From: Pseudomonas sp. CFBP13508
GTDB taxonomy: Bacteria; Pseudomonadota; Gammaproteobacteria; Pseudomonadales; Pseudomonadaceae
DNA length: 64,000 bases
Direction of reading: 5' to 3'
Assembly: GCF_005233515.1 (NCBI RefSeq)
Contig: NZ_QFZZ01000010.1
Location: 1 to 64,000 of the forward strand
The notes under the pieces are model-generated. The model ran no database searches and had not been told where the DNA came from. It worked only from the letters and a program-made list of their open reading frames with translations. The position numbers and the translations under genes are program-made. Shown one piece after another: positions 15,616-27,027 of this stretch; the first letter of the stretch is position 1; the number at the start of each line of letters is the position of its first letter.

Positions 15616-18303
15616 TCACTGACCGGCTCTTGAGGTGAGCCTTGGCTGCTGCTTCGAGCTGGTTGATGGCCCGGGATTGGCGAGGGGAGTAGCGTTCGCG
15701 GCCATGTCGAAAACTCTCTGCGCCGTGCGCCCGTCGAAATGTTCGCGCCAGATGGTGACGTGTTCGCGCCCCGCCCGTTCTTCCCGGCGTTGTGAACTGA
15801 TGCCCCGCGCGCTTTGCTGGAGGGTTTTCAGATGGGCGCCGCGCACGCTGAAGTTCAGCTCTGGCGTGTCCGGTGCCGGATAATGGAAATGCGCGTGCCA
15901 GAGCTCTCTGTCGTCAGTGGCATCTCTGATCGAGTAAAGGTCCAGATACTCGCTGTTCTTGCCCTTGCCTCTGCGTAATCGCTGGTGGGTTTTGCGCACG
16001 TTGACCCGCGCGTGATCCATCAGATAAATCAGCCGGTCAACGCACAGAAAGTTTTTGTCCTTGTAGATCCGTATGCGAATGTTTTCGCCCGTGTCGCGCA
16101 GGCGTTGACTCTCCTGCCGAAGTCGTTGGATGAGGGCGGGGGCCCGGGCATCGATGGTTTCGAAGCGCTGAAGATCAAAAGCGGTGTCGTCCAGCTCTTT
16201 GGCCCGTATTTCGAGCGTTTCTACAATATTGTCGGGATGGTATTTCGACTTTTCCTGATTGACGGCGGTCACCACGCAGGATTCGGATTGCTGCAAATGC
16301 CGATTGGCTTCGCTGATCAGCGTGGAAAGCTGTTTGTGCTGCAACGTCTGCGCCGGGCGCCATTCGCCGTCTCTGCGCTCATAGATCTGTCCGGGTTGTT
16401 TCGGATCAAGCAGGTTTTTGACGCTTATGACTTCCTCACCCCGCGTGGTCCGTCGTGCCTCGCCGAAATGAATTTTATAAACGCCATGCTTTTTTGCGCG
16501 AAAGAGTCGCCAGTGTATGGTTTTTGGACCCGTTGCGGCCTGTGGCGGAATGAAGTCAAAGTCAATCGGCAGTTCATGAGCTGTCAGCGCGGTTCTGTCG
16601 GGCTGGGCGTGGTAAATATGGGTCAGGCGGTTTTCCAGAGTTTGCTCAAACGCATGGATTTCTGCATTGATTTCATTGCGTGAAGTGGCCTGCAAATCTC
16701 CGTCTGGCAGGTCAAGCCGTTCATACCGGTCGCGGATAGCGGCGCATTGCTGCGACAGGTCACGTAGCACAGCAGGGTGTGAGGGAGGCGCAAAGGTGTC
16801 GAGCGCTCCGTAGACGAAAGTCATCTGACCAAACTGGACGGCCAGTTCAGAGGCCTGAGGGGTATCCCCGCTTGATCGAGGATTGTCCAGCAGCAAGCTT
16901 TTGGTCAGGACCCAGGAGGCAACTACGTCATGAGTATCCATCGGTGAAAGAACGTCCTGGCCCAGATCATCTGCCGAAACTTTCCATTTTTTCAGCAGTT
17001 TGTCGGCAACGAGCTGACGCTTTTTCATGCGCTCCAGCAATCTGCTGAGGAAAGTGACCGTATGTGGCAGCCTTTCCGGGTCGAGATCGAGCAACGGTCC
17101 TTCCAGTGCGCGGCGCGACAGGCCACATTCTATGAGTTGCTGGTAGGCGAACATTTGTTCTTTTTGCAGCGCAATCATTTCGTTTCTGTACTGGTCGTCC
17201 GTCCTGATGTTCTTGATGACGGACTTTTTGCTCTCATAGTATTCCAGTGCCTTGCCAAGCCGCTTCAGGTCCCTTTCGCTGTGCATTTCGCGATCAACAA
17301 GTGCGGTTAATTCACCTGCGGTTTTCCCGGCAGGTTCTGCCTCCAGACCCTTTGCAGTCAGCCATGCGGATATAAGCTTTTGCCGTTTCTTTTGAGCTTT
17401 CTGGCTCCCCCGCTTTATTCGCTCCAGTTCAGAAGACACTTCGAAACGCTCCAGGGCGACACTCAGCGGTTCTGTAGTCTTTTTTGGCATGCCCGCTGCA
17501 CCGTATACGATGGTTCCCTGCCAGCCGTAGCGGGAGTCAAAGGCGATGGGTTCCGATCTGCCGGGGCGCGATGCCACGTATATATTGTTCTCAGCGGTCG
17601 CGACCGGATCGTCGGCGCGAACGATGCGCATCACTGCCCTGCGCGGCATTGAAGCTTCGAGATCGTGCAAGACTTGATAGGCGTGATTGTCAATCCGTGC
17701 GTACAGCTTGCCGTCAAAACGCAAGAGCCCATCGCTGTCCGGGGCGACCGTGCTGAAATCCAGATCGGTGCGAAACGCTTCCAGTCGCGTGGCGGATAAC
17801 GGGTAAGTCATTGGCGAAGAGGTTTCGGCCGGTTGCCAGAGGCCGAGGTCGGCGTCGAGCTGCAACAGTGGCCCGGACGGATACAATTCGCTGGGCAGCT
17901 TCGCCCGGTAACGGCCGGCCGGGTCCAGACCCACCTGCACGGTGCCGCCCTCCGGCACTTTGACATAGTGACGGCCGCGGAAAGTCGAAATGCCCCGGTG
18001 GTCGGCGGCAGGGACAACCATGAGCGGATTGATCCAGTAATCCTTCAAAGGGCGTTCGCGCACGGTCGGGTCCGGCCATGAAGCAACTACCGCCCTGACC
18101 GATACCGGCGGTGGCAGGGAAATAATGCGATGAAGTCCGGCATCGGTTGCCGTGGGCGCTGGCGGCGTCGGGCGCGTGGGGATTCTCGGCGTCGGCCCGC
18201 CGTCGAAGTGCGGTGTGAAACCGGACCTGATTGGCGAGTCATAAAGGCGCGGTGGATGAACCGAGACGGTCGTCGTGCCTCTGCTTGGCGGTTTGGATGG
18301 CAT
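15616..18303 (-). CDS. Effector/toxin-like protein sharing N-terminus with LRR-NEL neighbour
   Basis: An 895-residue protein of unknown activity. After a Pro/Thr-rich N-terminus (1-80), residues 86-272 are clearly homologous to residues 84-273 of the adjacent LRR-NEL protein (shared PLSATRLE.FRT.LDFS, KLYA.IDNHAYQVL, YVASRPGRS). The middle (about 290-600) is charged and helical. The last 155 residues, from 741, contain HAHFHY at 803-808 and HLKT at 824-827; from memory this region resembles the C-terminus of large Pseudomonas proteins annotated as dermonecrotic-toxin-like (DUF6543). No enzyme motif, signal peptide or membrane segment is seen. Start at ATG 18303 is supported by AGGAAG 7 bases upstream and by alignment with the neighbour. 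Confidence 0.75.
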   Translation of the reverse strand: MPSKPPSRGTTTVSVHPPRLYDSPIRSGFTPHFDGGPTPRIPTRPTPPAPTATDAGLHRIISLPPPVSVRAVVASWPDPTVRERPLKDYWINPLMVVPAADHRGISTFRGRHYVKVPEGGTVQVGLDPAGRYRAKLPSELYPSGPLLQLDADLGLWQPAETSSPMTYPLSATRLEAFRTDLDFSTVAPDSDGLLRFDGKLYARIDNHAYQVLHDLEASMPRRAVMRIVRADDPVATAENNIYVASRPGRSEPIAFDSRYGWQGTIVYGAAGMPKKTTEPLSVALERFEVSSELERIKRGSQKAQKKRQKLISAWLTAKGLEAEPAGKTAGELTALVDREMHSERDLKRLGKALEYYESKKSVIKNIRTDDQYRNEMIALQKEQMFAYQQLIECGLSRRALEGPLLDLDPERLPHTVTFLSRLLERMKKRQLVADKLLKKWKVSADDLGQDVLSPMDTHDVVASWVLTKSLLLDNPRSSGDTPQASELAVQFGQMTFVYGALDTFAPPSHPAVLRDLSQQCAAIRDRYERLDLPDGDLQATSRNEINAEIHAFEQTLENRLTHIYHAQPDRTALTAHELPIDFDFIPPQAATGPKTIHWRLFRAKKHGVYKIHFGEARRTTRGEEVISVKNLLDPKQPGQIYERRDGEWRPAQTLQHKQLSTLISEANRHLQQSESCVVTAVNQEKSKYHPDNIVETLEIRAKELDDTAFDLQRFETIDARAPALIQRLRQESQRLRDTGENIRIRIYKDKNFLCVDRLIYLMDHARVNVRKTHQRLRRGKGKNSEYLDLYSIRDATDDRELWHAHFHYPAPDTPELNFSVRGAHLKTLQQSARGISSQRREERAGREHVTIWREHFDGRTAQRVFDMAANATPLANPGPSTSSKQQPRLTSRAGQ

Positions 18304-18485
18304 TGCCTGTCTTCCTTCAATTTTCACGCCGCGCTACCCCCGATGGGAGTGCGACAGGCGGGCGGCTTCCTTGCCGTTTCGTGCGTCGTGCGTTCAACAA
18401 AAACGCGTAATGTGTGGCGGGTTGGCGGCGCGAGAGCAGCGCACAGAGAAACCGACCACCGTCGTCGGAATTGGTCAAAATTTGT

Positions 18486-18493
18486 GCTATATT
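18486..18493 (+). promoter_or_regulatory. Extended -10 promoter element for ygiQ
   Basis: GCTATATT preceded by TG gives TGCTATATT, an extended -10 match, 40 bases before the ygiQ start. I see no good -35. The 229-base intergenic region is divergent, so it must also drive the effector pair in the other direction; I do not recognise that promoter. Confidence 0.4.
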
Positions 18494-18532
18494 CCGCGCC
18501 CGCGATTTTTCACTTCAACACCGGTCGTCGAC

Positions 18533-20836
<2,304 letters not shown>

Positions 20837-20856
20837 ACACTGCTTGAGCTGAACAG

Positions 20857-20882
20857 AACGCCAACCTTCGGGTTGGCGTTTT
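20857..20882 (+). terminator. Intrinsic terminator after ygiQ
   Basis: AACGCCAACC TTCG GGTTGGCGTT followed by TTG is a 10-base-pair stem with a stable UUCG tetraloop. Confidence 0.88.
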
Positions 20883-20923
20883 GCATTTCAGGCCTCAGGA
20901 AATGAGTTGTTGCCGCTGGCCTC

Positions 20924-20991
20924 TTCGCGAGCAGGCTCGCTCCCACAGGGGAACGCATTGCACATGTGGGAGCGAGCCTGCTCGCGAAAGC
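20924..20991. repeat. Family B REP pair (inverted)
   Basis: TTCGCGAGCAGGCTCGCTCC...CACA and TGTGGGAGCGAGCCTGCTCG...CGAA face each other with a spacer of about 18 bases. Confidence 0.92.
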
Positions 20992-21101
20992 GTCCGATCA
21001 AACACCGCAAGAATCAGCGTTCGCAACATTTGCGTGCAACTGAGTCCAAGCATTTCCTCGCATCGCCCGGTTTTGGTGCTGTACTGCCTTGAGCATTTCG
21101 C

Positions 21102-21145
21102 GAAAGCGCGCAAGCCTGTGCATGGCATAAGTCTTGCGCGCTTTC
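21102..21145 (+). promoter_or_regulatory. Sigma-54 promoter within an inverted repeat, upstream of transglutaminase operon
   Basis: TGGCATAAGTCTTGC at 21123-21137 has the -24 (TGGCA) and -12 (TTGC) elements at the required spacing; only T for C at the sixth base departs from TGGCAC-N5-TTGC. The predicted start is near 21149, 28 bases before the GTG. A perfect 13-base inverted repeat (GAAAGCGCGCAAG at 21102-21114, CTTGCGCGCTTTC at 21133-21145) overlaps it. A half-site-like TTTTGGTGC lies at 21071-21079. An enhancer-binding activator such as NtrC is inferred, not shown. Confidence 0.6.
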
Positions 21146-21176
21146 CCATACGCCCAAGGCTCGCAGGAGGCACGCC

Positions 21177-24100
21177 GTGTCGATTCATGTCGCATTGCAT
21201 CACGTCACGCATTATCGCTACGACCGCGCTGTCGAACTCGGCCCGCAGATCGTCCGCCTGCGCCCGGCGCCCCACAGCCGCACGCGGATTCTTTCCTATG
21301 CGCTGAAAGTCTCGCCCGAGCAGCATTTCATCAACTGGCAGCAGGACCCCCAGGGCAATTACCTGGCACGTCTGGTGTTCCCGGAAAAAACCGCAGAGCT
21401 GCGCATCGAAGTCGATCTGGTCGCGGAAATGGCGGTGTTCAATCCGTTCGATTTCTTTCTCGAACCGTACGCCGAGCGAATCCCGTTCAGCTACGCCGCC
21501 GATGAGCGCAAGGAGCTGGCGCCATACCTCGAAACCCTGCCGTTGACGCCAACGTTCAAGGCTTACCTGGACAGCATCGACCGCACGCCGCTGCCGGCGG
21601 TGGATTTTCTGGTGGCGCTCAATCAGCGCCTCAGTGAAGACATCGGCTACCTGATCCGCATGGAGCCCGGCGTGCAGACCCCGGAGCACACACTGCAACA
21701 CGCCTCCGGTTCCTGCCGTGATTCGGCATGGTTGCTGGTGCAGCTGTTGCGCAATCTCGGTCTGGCGGCGCGGTTTGTTTCCGGCTACCTGATTCAACTG
21801 ACCGCCGACGTGAAAAGCCTCGACGGCCCGTCGGGCACCGAAGTCGACTTCACCGACCTGCACGCCTGGTGCGAGGTGTATTTGCCAGGTGCCGGCTGGA
21901 TTGGCCTTGATGCGACGTCCGGGTTGTTCGCCGGGGAAGGGCATATTCCGTTGGCGTGCAGTCCCGATCCGTCCTCGGCGGCACCGATCAGTGGTCTGGT
22001 CGAACCTTGCGAGACACAGTTCAGCCACGAAATGTCGGTCGAGCGAATCTGGGAAGCGCCACGAGTCACCAAGCCCTACACCGATGAACAGTGGCGGGCG
22101 ATCCAGGCACTGGGGCGGCAGATCGATGCCGACCTGCTTGAAGGCGATGTGCGCCTGACCATGGGCGGCGAACCGACCTTCGTCTCCATCGACGACCCGG
22201 ACGGCGCCGAATGGAACACTGCCGCGCTGGGGCCGGACAAGCGTCGGCTGTCCGCCGAACTGTTCCAACGCATGCGCAAGCAATACGCGCCGCAGGGGCT
22301 GGTGCATTTCGGTCAGGGCAAGTGGTATCCCGGCGAGCAGTTGCCGCGCTGGTCGCTCAATTGTTACTGGCGCCGCGACGGTCAGCCGATCTGGCACAAC
22401 GACGCGTTGATCGCCGACGAGCAGCAGGACTATGGCGCCGACGGCGAACTGGCCGGACGCTTTCTGGCCAGCGTCGCCGAGCGCCTGAAGTTGCCTGCAC
22501 GCTTCGTCTTCCCGGCCTACGAGGATCTTCTCTATTACCTCTGGCGCGAGGGCGCGTTGCCCGGCAACGTCAGCGCCGAAGATTCGCGTCTGGAAGAGCC
22601 ATTGGAGCGCGCGCGATTGCGCAAGGTCTTCAGTCAGGGCCTGAACAAGGTGATCGGTCAGGTGCTGCCGCTGGCGCGCACGGCCAAGGGCGATCAATGG
22701 CAGAGCGGGCGTTGGTATCTGCGCGATGAGCACTGTCGCTTGGTGCCCGGGGATTCGCCGCTGGGTTACCGCTTGCCGCTGGCGTCGCAGCCGTGGGTGA
22801 AAGCGGCGGAATATCCGTTCATCCATCCCAACGATCCGAATCAGGACTTCGCTGAACTGCCGGATGCCGCGCAGCTCGGTGTGCACGGCGAACCTGCTGC
22901 GCTGGATGAGCGCGTGCCGGAAATCGATGAGTCCGCTGACTGGCTGACCCGTACCGCATTCTGCGCCGAGGCCCGCGAAGGGCGGCTGTATCTGTTCATG
23001 CCGCCGCTGGAGCGGGTCGAGGATTATCTGGAACTGGTCTCGGCCATTGAGGCCACTGCCGAAGAATTGCATTACCCGGTGCTGCTGGAAGGCTATGAAC
23101 CACCGATTGATCCGCGCCTGAGCAATTTCCGTGTCACTCCGGACCCGGGCGTGATCGAGGTCAACGTGCAGCCATCGGCGAGCTGGGACGAGTTGGTCGA
23201 GCGCACCGAGTTTCTCTACGAACAGGCACGGCAAACCCGCCTGACCACCGAGAAGTTCATGATCGACGGGCGCCACACCGGCACCGGTGGCGGCAACCAT
23301 TTCGTCCTCGGCGGCGCGACACCGGCGGACTCACCGTTTCTGCGGCGGCCGGATCTGCTGCGCAGTCTGATCAGTTACTGGCACAACCATCCTTCGCTGT
23401 CGTACCTGTTTTCCGGCCTCTTCATCGGCCCGACGTCCCAAGCGCCACGGGTCGACGAGGCGCGTAATGACGCCTTGTACGAACTGGAAATCGCTTTCGC
23501 GCAGATGCCGGAACCGGGCGAGGAATGTGCGCCGTGGCTGGTCGATCGACTGTTGCGCAATCTGCTGATCGACGTCACCGGCAATACCCATCGCGCCGAA
23601 TTCTGCATCGACAAACTGTATTCACCGGACGGCGCCACCGGGCGTCTTGGCTTGCTGGAGTTGCGCGCTTTTGAAATGCCGCCCCATGCGCGCATGAGTC
23701 TGGCTCAGCAGTTGCTGCTGCGGGCGCTGGTCGCGCGCTTTTGGCGCGAGCCTTATACGCCGGCGAAACTGGCACGCTGGGGCACCGAGCTGCACGACCG
23801 CTTTCTGTTGCCGCACTTTATCGAAGAGGATTTCGCCGACGTCATCGTCGAACTCAACAACGCCGGCTACCCGTTGCGCGCGGAGTGGTTCGCTGCGCAC
23901 CTGGAGTTTCGTTTTCCCAAGGTCGGTGACTACGCCGTCAATGGCATCGAGCTGGAGCTGCGTCAGGCGCTCGAACCCTGGCACGTGCTGGGCGAGGAGG
24001 GCTCAGCGGGCGGCACGGTGCGCTACGTCGATTCATCGCTGGAGCGCTTGCAGGTCAAACTCAGCGGCTTGCCGCCACAACGTTATTTGCTGACCTGCAA

Positions 24101-24452
24101 CGGCGTCGCGGTGCCGTTGCACCCGACCGGGCGGGTGGGTGAGTTTGTCGCCGGGGTGCGCTTTCGAGCCTGGCAACCAGCCAACTGCCTGCATCCGACC
24201 ATACCGGTGCACGCGCCGTTGGTGTTCGACCTGCTCGATACCTGGATGGGGCGTTCGCTGGGTGGTTGCCAGTACCACGTCGCCCATCCCGGTGGGCGCA
24301 ATTACGAGACCTTGCCGGTCAATGCCAATGAAGCGGAGAGCCGGCGCATGGCGCGGTTTTTCCGCCTCGGACACACGCCGGGGAAACTTCCCGTACCCAA
24401 GGTTGAAATCAATGACGAGCTACCGATGACCATCGACCTGCGCCGTTACTAG
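21177..24452 (+). CDS. Transglutaminase-like/DUF2126 fusion protein
   Basis: A 1091-residue two-part protein. Residues 1-90 form the bacterial transglutaminase N-terminal domain and about 155-260 the transglutaminase-like core, with the predicted catalytic triad Cys180 (GSCRDSAWLL), His229 (DLHAWCEVY) and Asp245 (GLDATSG). From about 300 to the end is the DUF2126 region, containing MGGEPTFVSIDDPDGAEW and YEPPIDPRLSNFRVTPDPGV, which I recall as related to amide-bond-forming ligases. It starts at GTG 21177 behind a perfect AGGAGG. First gene of a three-gene operon with a cp-ATP-grasp/alpha-E protein and a second transglutaminase. Family genomics suggests peptide-tag synthesis and removal; the substrate is unknown. 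Cytosolic, no signal peptide. Confidence 0.88.
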   Translation: MSIHVALHHVTHYRYDRAVELGPQIVRLRPAPHSRTRILSYALKVSPEQHFINWQQDPQGNYLARLVFPEKTAELRIEVDLVAEMAVFNPFDFFLEPYAERIPFSYAADERKELAPYLETLPLTPTFKAYLDSIDRTPLPAVDFLVALNQRLSEDIGYLIRMEPGVQTPEHTLQHASGSCRDSAWLLVQLLRNLGLAARFVSGYLIQLTADVKSLDGPSGTEVDFTDLHAWCEVYLPGAGWIGLDATSGLFAGEGHIPLACSPDPSSAAPISGLVEPCETQFSHEMSVERIWEAPRVTKPYTDEQWRAIQALGRQIDADLLEGDVRLTMGGEPTFVSIDDPDGAEWNTAALGPDKRRLSAELFQRMRKQYAPQGLVHFGQGKWYPGEQLPRWSLNCYWRRDGQPIWHNDALIADEQQDYGADGELAGRFLASVAERLKLPARFVFPAYEDLLYYLWREGALPGNVSAEDSRLEEPLERARLRKVFSQGLNKVIGQVLPLARTAKGDQWQSGRWYLRDEHCRLVPGDSPLGYRLPLASQPWVKAAEYPFIHPNDPNQDFAELPDAAQLGVHGEPAALDERVPEIDESADWLTRTAFCAEAREGRLYLFMPPLERVEDYLELVSAIEATAEELHYPVLLEGYEPPIDPRLSNFRVTPDPGVIEVNVQPSASWDELVERTEFLYEQARQTRLTTEKFMIDGRHTGTGGGNHFVLGGATPADSPFLRRPDLLRSLISYWHNHPSLSYLFSGLFIGPTSQAPRVDEARNDALYELEIAFAQMPEPGEECAPWLVDRLLRNLLIDVTGNTHRAEFCIDKLYSPDGATGRLGLLELRAFEMPPHARMSLAQQLLLRALVARFWREPYTPAKLARWGTELHDRFLLPHFIEEDFADVIVELNNAGYPLRAEWFAAHLEFRFPKVGDYAVNGIELELRQALEPWHVLGEEGSAGGTVRYVDSSLERLQVKLSGLPPQRYLLTCNGVAVPLHPTGRVGEFVAGVRFRAWQPANCLHPTIPVHAPLVFDLLDTWMGRSLGGCQYHVAHPGGRNYETLPVNANEAESRRMARFFRLGHTPGKLPVPKVEINDELPMTIDLRRY

Positions 24453-24462
24453 AGCCTACGCA

Positions 24463-24491
24463 ACACGCGGATTTTTCGTATATCCGCGTGT
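24463..24491 (+). other. Intergenic hairpin inside transglutaminase operon
   Basis: ACACGCGGAT and ATCCGCGTGT form a perfect 10-base-pair stem around a 9-base loop, in the 88-base gap before the ATP-grasp gene. No T tract follows, so it may shape message stability or read-through rather than stop transcription. Confidence 0.5.
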
Positions 24492-24540
24492 CATGTGCCT
24501 GCGTTAGTCTGACCGTTCCCTGCTGTCTGCCGAGCTTTCC

Positions 24541-27027
24541 ATGCCTGACCTGTTAGACCGCTACCCGCTGACTGCGGGCACCTATCACGAACTGCTCGAC
24601 GGCAGCGGCGCAGTGCGTGCGCATTGGCAGCGCCTGTTCGATCAGTTGCAGCGCAGCAGCCCGGCGCAACTGGTGCAGCGTCAGGCCTTGCTGGCGCGGC
24701 AGATTCAGGAAAACGGCGTCACCTACAACGTCTATGCCGATCCCAAGGGCGCTGACCGGCCGTGGGAACTGGATCTGCTGCCCCATGTGATCGCGGCTGA
24801 TGAATGGCAGCAATTGTCCGCCGGCATCGCTCAGCGTGCGCGCTTGCTCAACGCAGTGCTGGCGGATCTGTACGGTCCGCAACGGTTGATCAGTGAAGGC
24901 CTGCTGCCGGCAGAGCTGGTCTTCGGGCACAACAATTTTCTTTGGCCCTGTCAGGGCATTGCCCCGCCCGAGTCAGCCTTTTTGCATTTGTATGCCGTGG
25001 ATCTGGCGCGCACGCCGGATGGTCGCTGGTGGGTCACTGCCGATCGCACCCAGGCGCCGTCCGGGGCCGGCTATGCGCTGGAAAACCGCACCATCGTCTC
25101 CCGCGCCTTTCCAGATTTGTACCGCGATCTGAAGGTCCAGCATCTGGCCGGTTTCTTCCGCATCTTGCAGGAAACTTTGGCGCGGCAGGCTCCTGATGGC
25201 GATGACGCACCGCTGGTGGTACTGCTGACGCCGGGGCGGTTCAATGAAAGTTATTTCGAGCACCTGTATCTGGCGCGCCAGCTCGGCTATCCGCTGGTCG
25301 AGGGCGGCGACCTGACTGTGCGCAATGCCACGGTGTACCTGAAAACCCTAAGCGGCCTGCGCCGGGTGCACGCGATCATGCGCCGCCTCGACGATGATTT
25401 CTGCGACCCGCTGGAACTGCGTACCGACTCGGCGCTCGGCGTCCCAGGTCTACTAGAGGCGGTGCGGCAGGGGAGGGTGCTGGTCGCCAATGCGCTGGGC
25501 AGCGGCGTGCTGGAATCGCCGGGTCTGCTGGGGTTTCTGCCGAAGATCAATCAATACCTGTTCGGCGAAGAACTGATCCTGCCGTCGATCGCTACCTGGT
25601 GGTGCGGTGAAGCGCCGGTGCTGGCGCAGGCGCTGGAAAAACTCCCGGAGCTGTTGATCAAACCGGCGTTCCCGTCGCAGAGCTTTGCTCCTGTTTTCGG
25701 CCGTGACTTGAATGAAAGTCAGCGCTTCGAGCTGGCGCAGCGTATGCAGGCACGGCCTTATGCCTACGTCGCGCAAGAACTCGCGCAACTGTCGCAGGCG
25801 CCGGTCTGGCAAGCCGAGGACGGTCATCTGCAACCCCGCGCGATCGGCATGCGCATGTATGCGGTGGCCAGCCATGATGGCTACCGCGTGTTGCCGGGTG
25901 GTCTGACCCGAGTGGCGGCCGACGCTGATGCCGAGGTGGTGTCGATGCAGCGCGGCGGGGCGAGCAAGGACACCTGGGTGCTCAGCGATCGTGCGCCAAG
26001 TGGCGAGCAGTGGAAGGCGCAACGCAGTGTCGGCGTGCACGATCTGGTCCGCCGCGATCCATATCTGCCGTCGCGGGTGGTGGAAAATCTGTTCTGGTTC
26101 GGCCGCTACTGCGAGCGCTGTGACGACAGCGCGCGGCTGCTGCGCATCATGCTCACGCGTTACGTCGATGGCGATGATCCGCAGGCGCTGCAAGCAGCGG
26201 TCGATCTCGGCGAGCGGCTGACGCTGTTGCCGGATGAGGGCGCACTGCCGGAGCGCCTGCTCGCTGCGTTGCTGGGCGAGGATTGGTCGTTCAGCCTGCG
26301 CTCCAACTTGCAACGCCTGCAATGGGCCGCCTCGCAAGTGCGCGGCAAGCTGTCCCGGGAAAACTGGCAGGCGCTGGTCGAATTGCAGCGCGAGGCGCTG
26401 GAGCTGGAAGTCGATGAACCGGACTTCGGCGAACTGCTGGATTTCCTCAACCGTCTGGTGATGTCGCTGGCAGCGCTGTCGGGGTTTGCGCTGGATGACA
26501 TGACTCGCGACGAAGGCTGGCGTTTTCTGATGATTGGCCGGCGCATCGAACGCCTGCAATTTCTCAGCAGCAGTCTGGCGGCGTTTCTGCGCGGTGCGGG
26601 TGCGTTCGATCAGGCCGGGCTGGAGTGGTTGCTGGAGTTGGGTAACAGCAGCATCACCTACCGCTCGCGCTATCTGGCAGTGGCGCAATTGATTCCGGTG
26701 CTGGATCTGCTGCTGCTGGATGAGCAGAACCCCCACGCGGTGCTGTTTCAACTGAAACTGGTGACCCGCACGCTGAAACGCCTGAACGACGATTTCGCCG
26801 CGCCTCGGGAAACCGCGCTGCCGCAACTGGTCGAGCGCCTGTCGCGGTTTGATCTCGGTTGTCTGGAAAATCCTTTGTTCGGCAAATCCAGCGTACGTGC
26901 CGCGCTGGATGGTCTGGCCGATCTGTTGCAGGAAATCGCCGAAGCCAGCGGCCAGGTATCGGATCGTCTGGCGCTGCGCCATTTCGCCCATGTCGATGAT
27001 GTCAGTCAGCGAACGGTGTCCGTGTAA
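24541..27027 (+). CDS. Circularly permuted ATP-grasp / alpha-E fusion protein
   Basis: An 828-residue protein. The N-terminal half (about 60-480) is a circularly permuted ATP-grasp domain (DUF404/DUF407 type: DPKGADRPWELDLLPHVI, VVLLTPGRFNESYFEH, LPGGLTRVAADADAEVVS), expected to activate a carboxylate with ATP for amide-bond formation. The C-terminal part (about 510-820) is the all-helical alpha-E domain (VVENLFWFGRYCERCDDSARLLR). In many bacteria these are separate genes; here they are fused. The stop overlaps the next start by one base. With the flanking transglutaminases it forms a predicted peptide-modifying system. Substrate unknown. Confidence 0.88.
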   Translation: MPDLLDRYPLTAGTYHELLDGSGAVRAHWQRLFDQLQRSSPAQLVQRQALLARQIQENGVTYNVYADPKGADRPWELDLLPHVIAADEWQQLSAGIAQRARLLNAVLADLYGPQRLISEGLLPAELVFGHNNFLWPCQGIAPPESAFLHLYAVDLARTPDGRWWVTADRTQAPSGAGYALENRTIVSRAFPDLYRDLKVQHLAGFFRILQETLARQAPDGDDAPLVVLLTPGRFNESYFEHLYLARQLGYPLVEGGDLTVRNATVYLKTLSGLRRVHAIMRRLDDDFCDPLELRTDSALGVPGLLEAVRQGRVLVANALGSGVLESPGLLGFLPKINQYLFGEELILPSIATWWCGEAPVLAQALEKLPELLIKPAFPSQSFAPVFGRDLNESQRFELAQRMQARPYAYVAQELAQLSQAPVWQAEDGHLQPRAIGMRMYAVASHDGYRVLPGGLTRVAADADAEVVSMQRGGASKDTWVLSDRAPSGEQWKAQRSVGVHDLVRRDPYLPSRVVENLFWFGRYCERCDDSARLLRIMLTRYVDGDDPQALQAAVDLGERLTLLPDEGALPERLLAALLGEDWSFSLRSNLQRLQWAASQVRGKLSRENWQALVELQREALELEVDEPDFGELLDFLNRLVMSLAALSGFALDDMTRDEGWRFLMIGRRIERLQFLSSSLAAFLRGAGAFDQAGLEWLLELGNSSITYRSRYLAVAQLIPVLDLLLLDEQNPHAVLFQLKLVTRTLKRLNDDFAAPRETALPQLVERLSRFDLGCLENPLFGKSSVRAALDGLADLLQEIAEASGQVSDRLALRHFAHVDDVSQRTVSV

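Noticed and set aside
10879..18303. Contact-dependent inhibition or type VI effector-immunity pair
   Set aside because: No PAAR, Rhs, VgrG, Hcp, two-partner secretion or small immunity-type gene is adjacent, and the NEL domain needs ubiquitin, found in eukaryotes.
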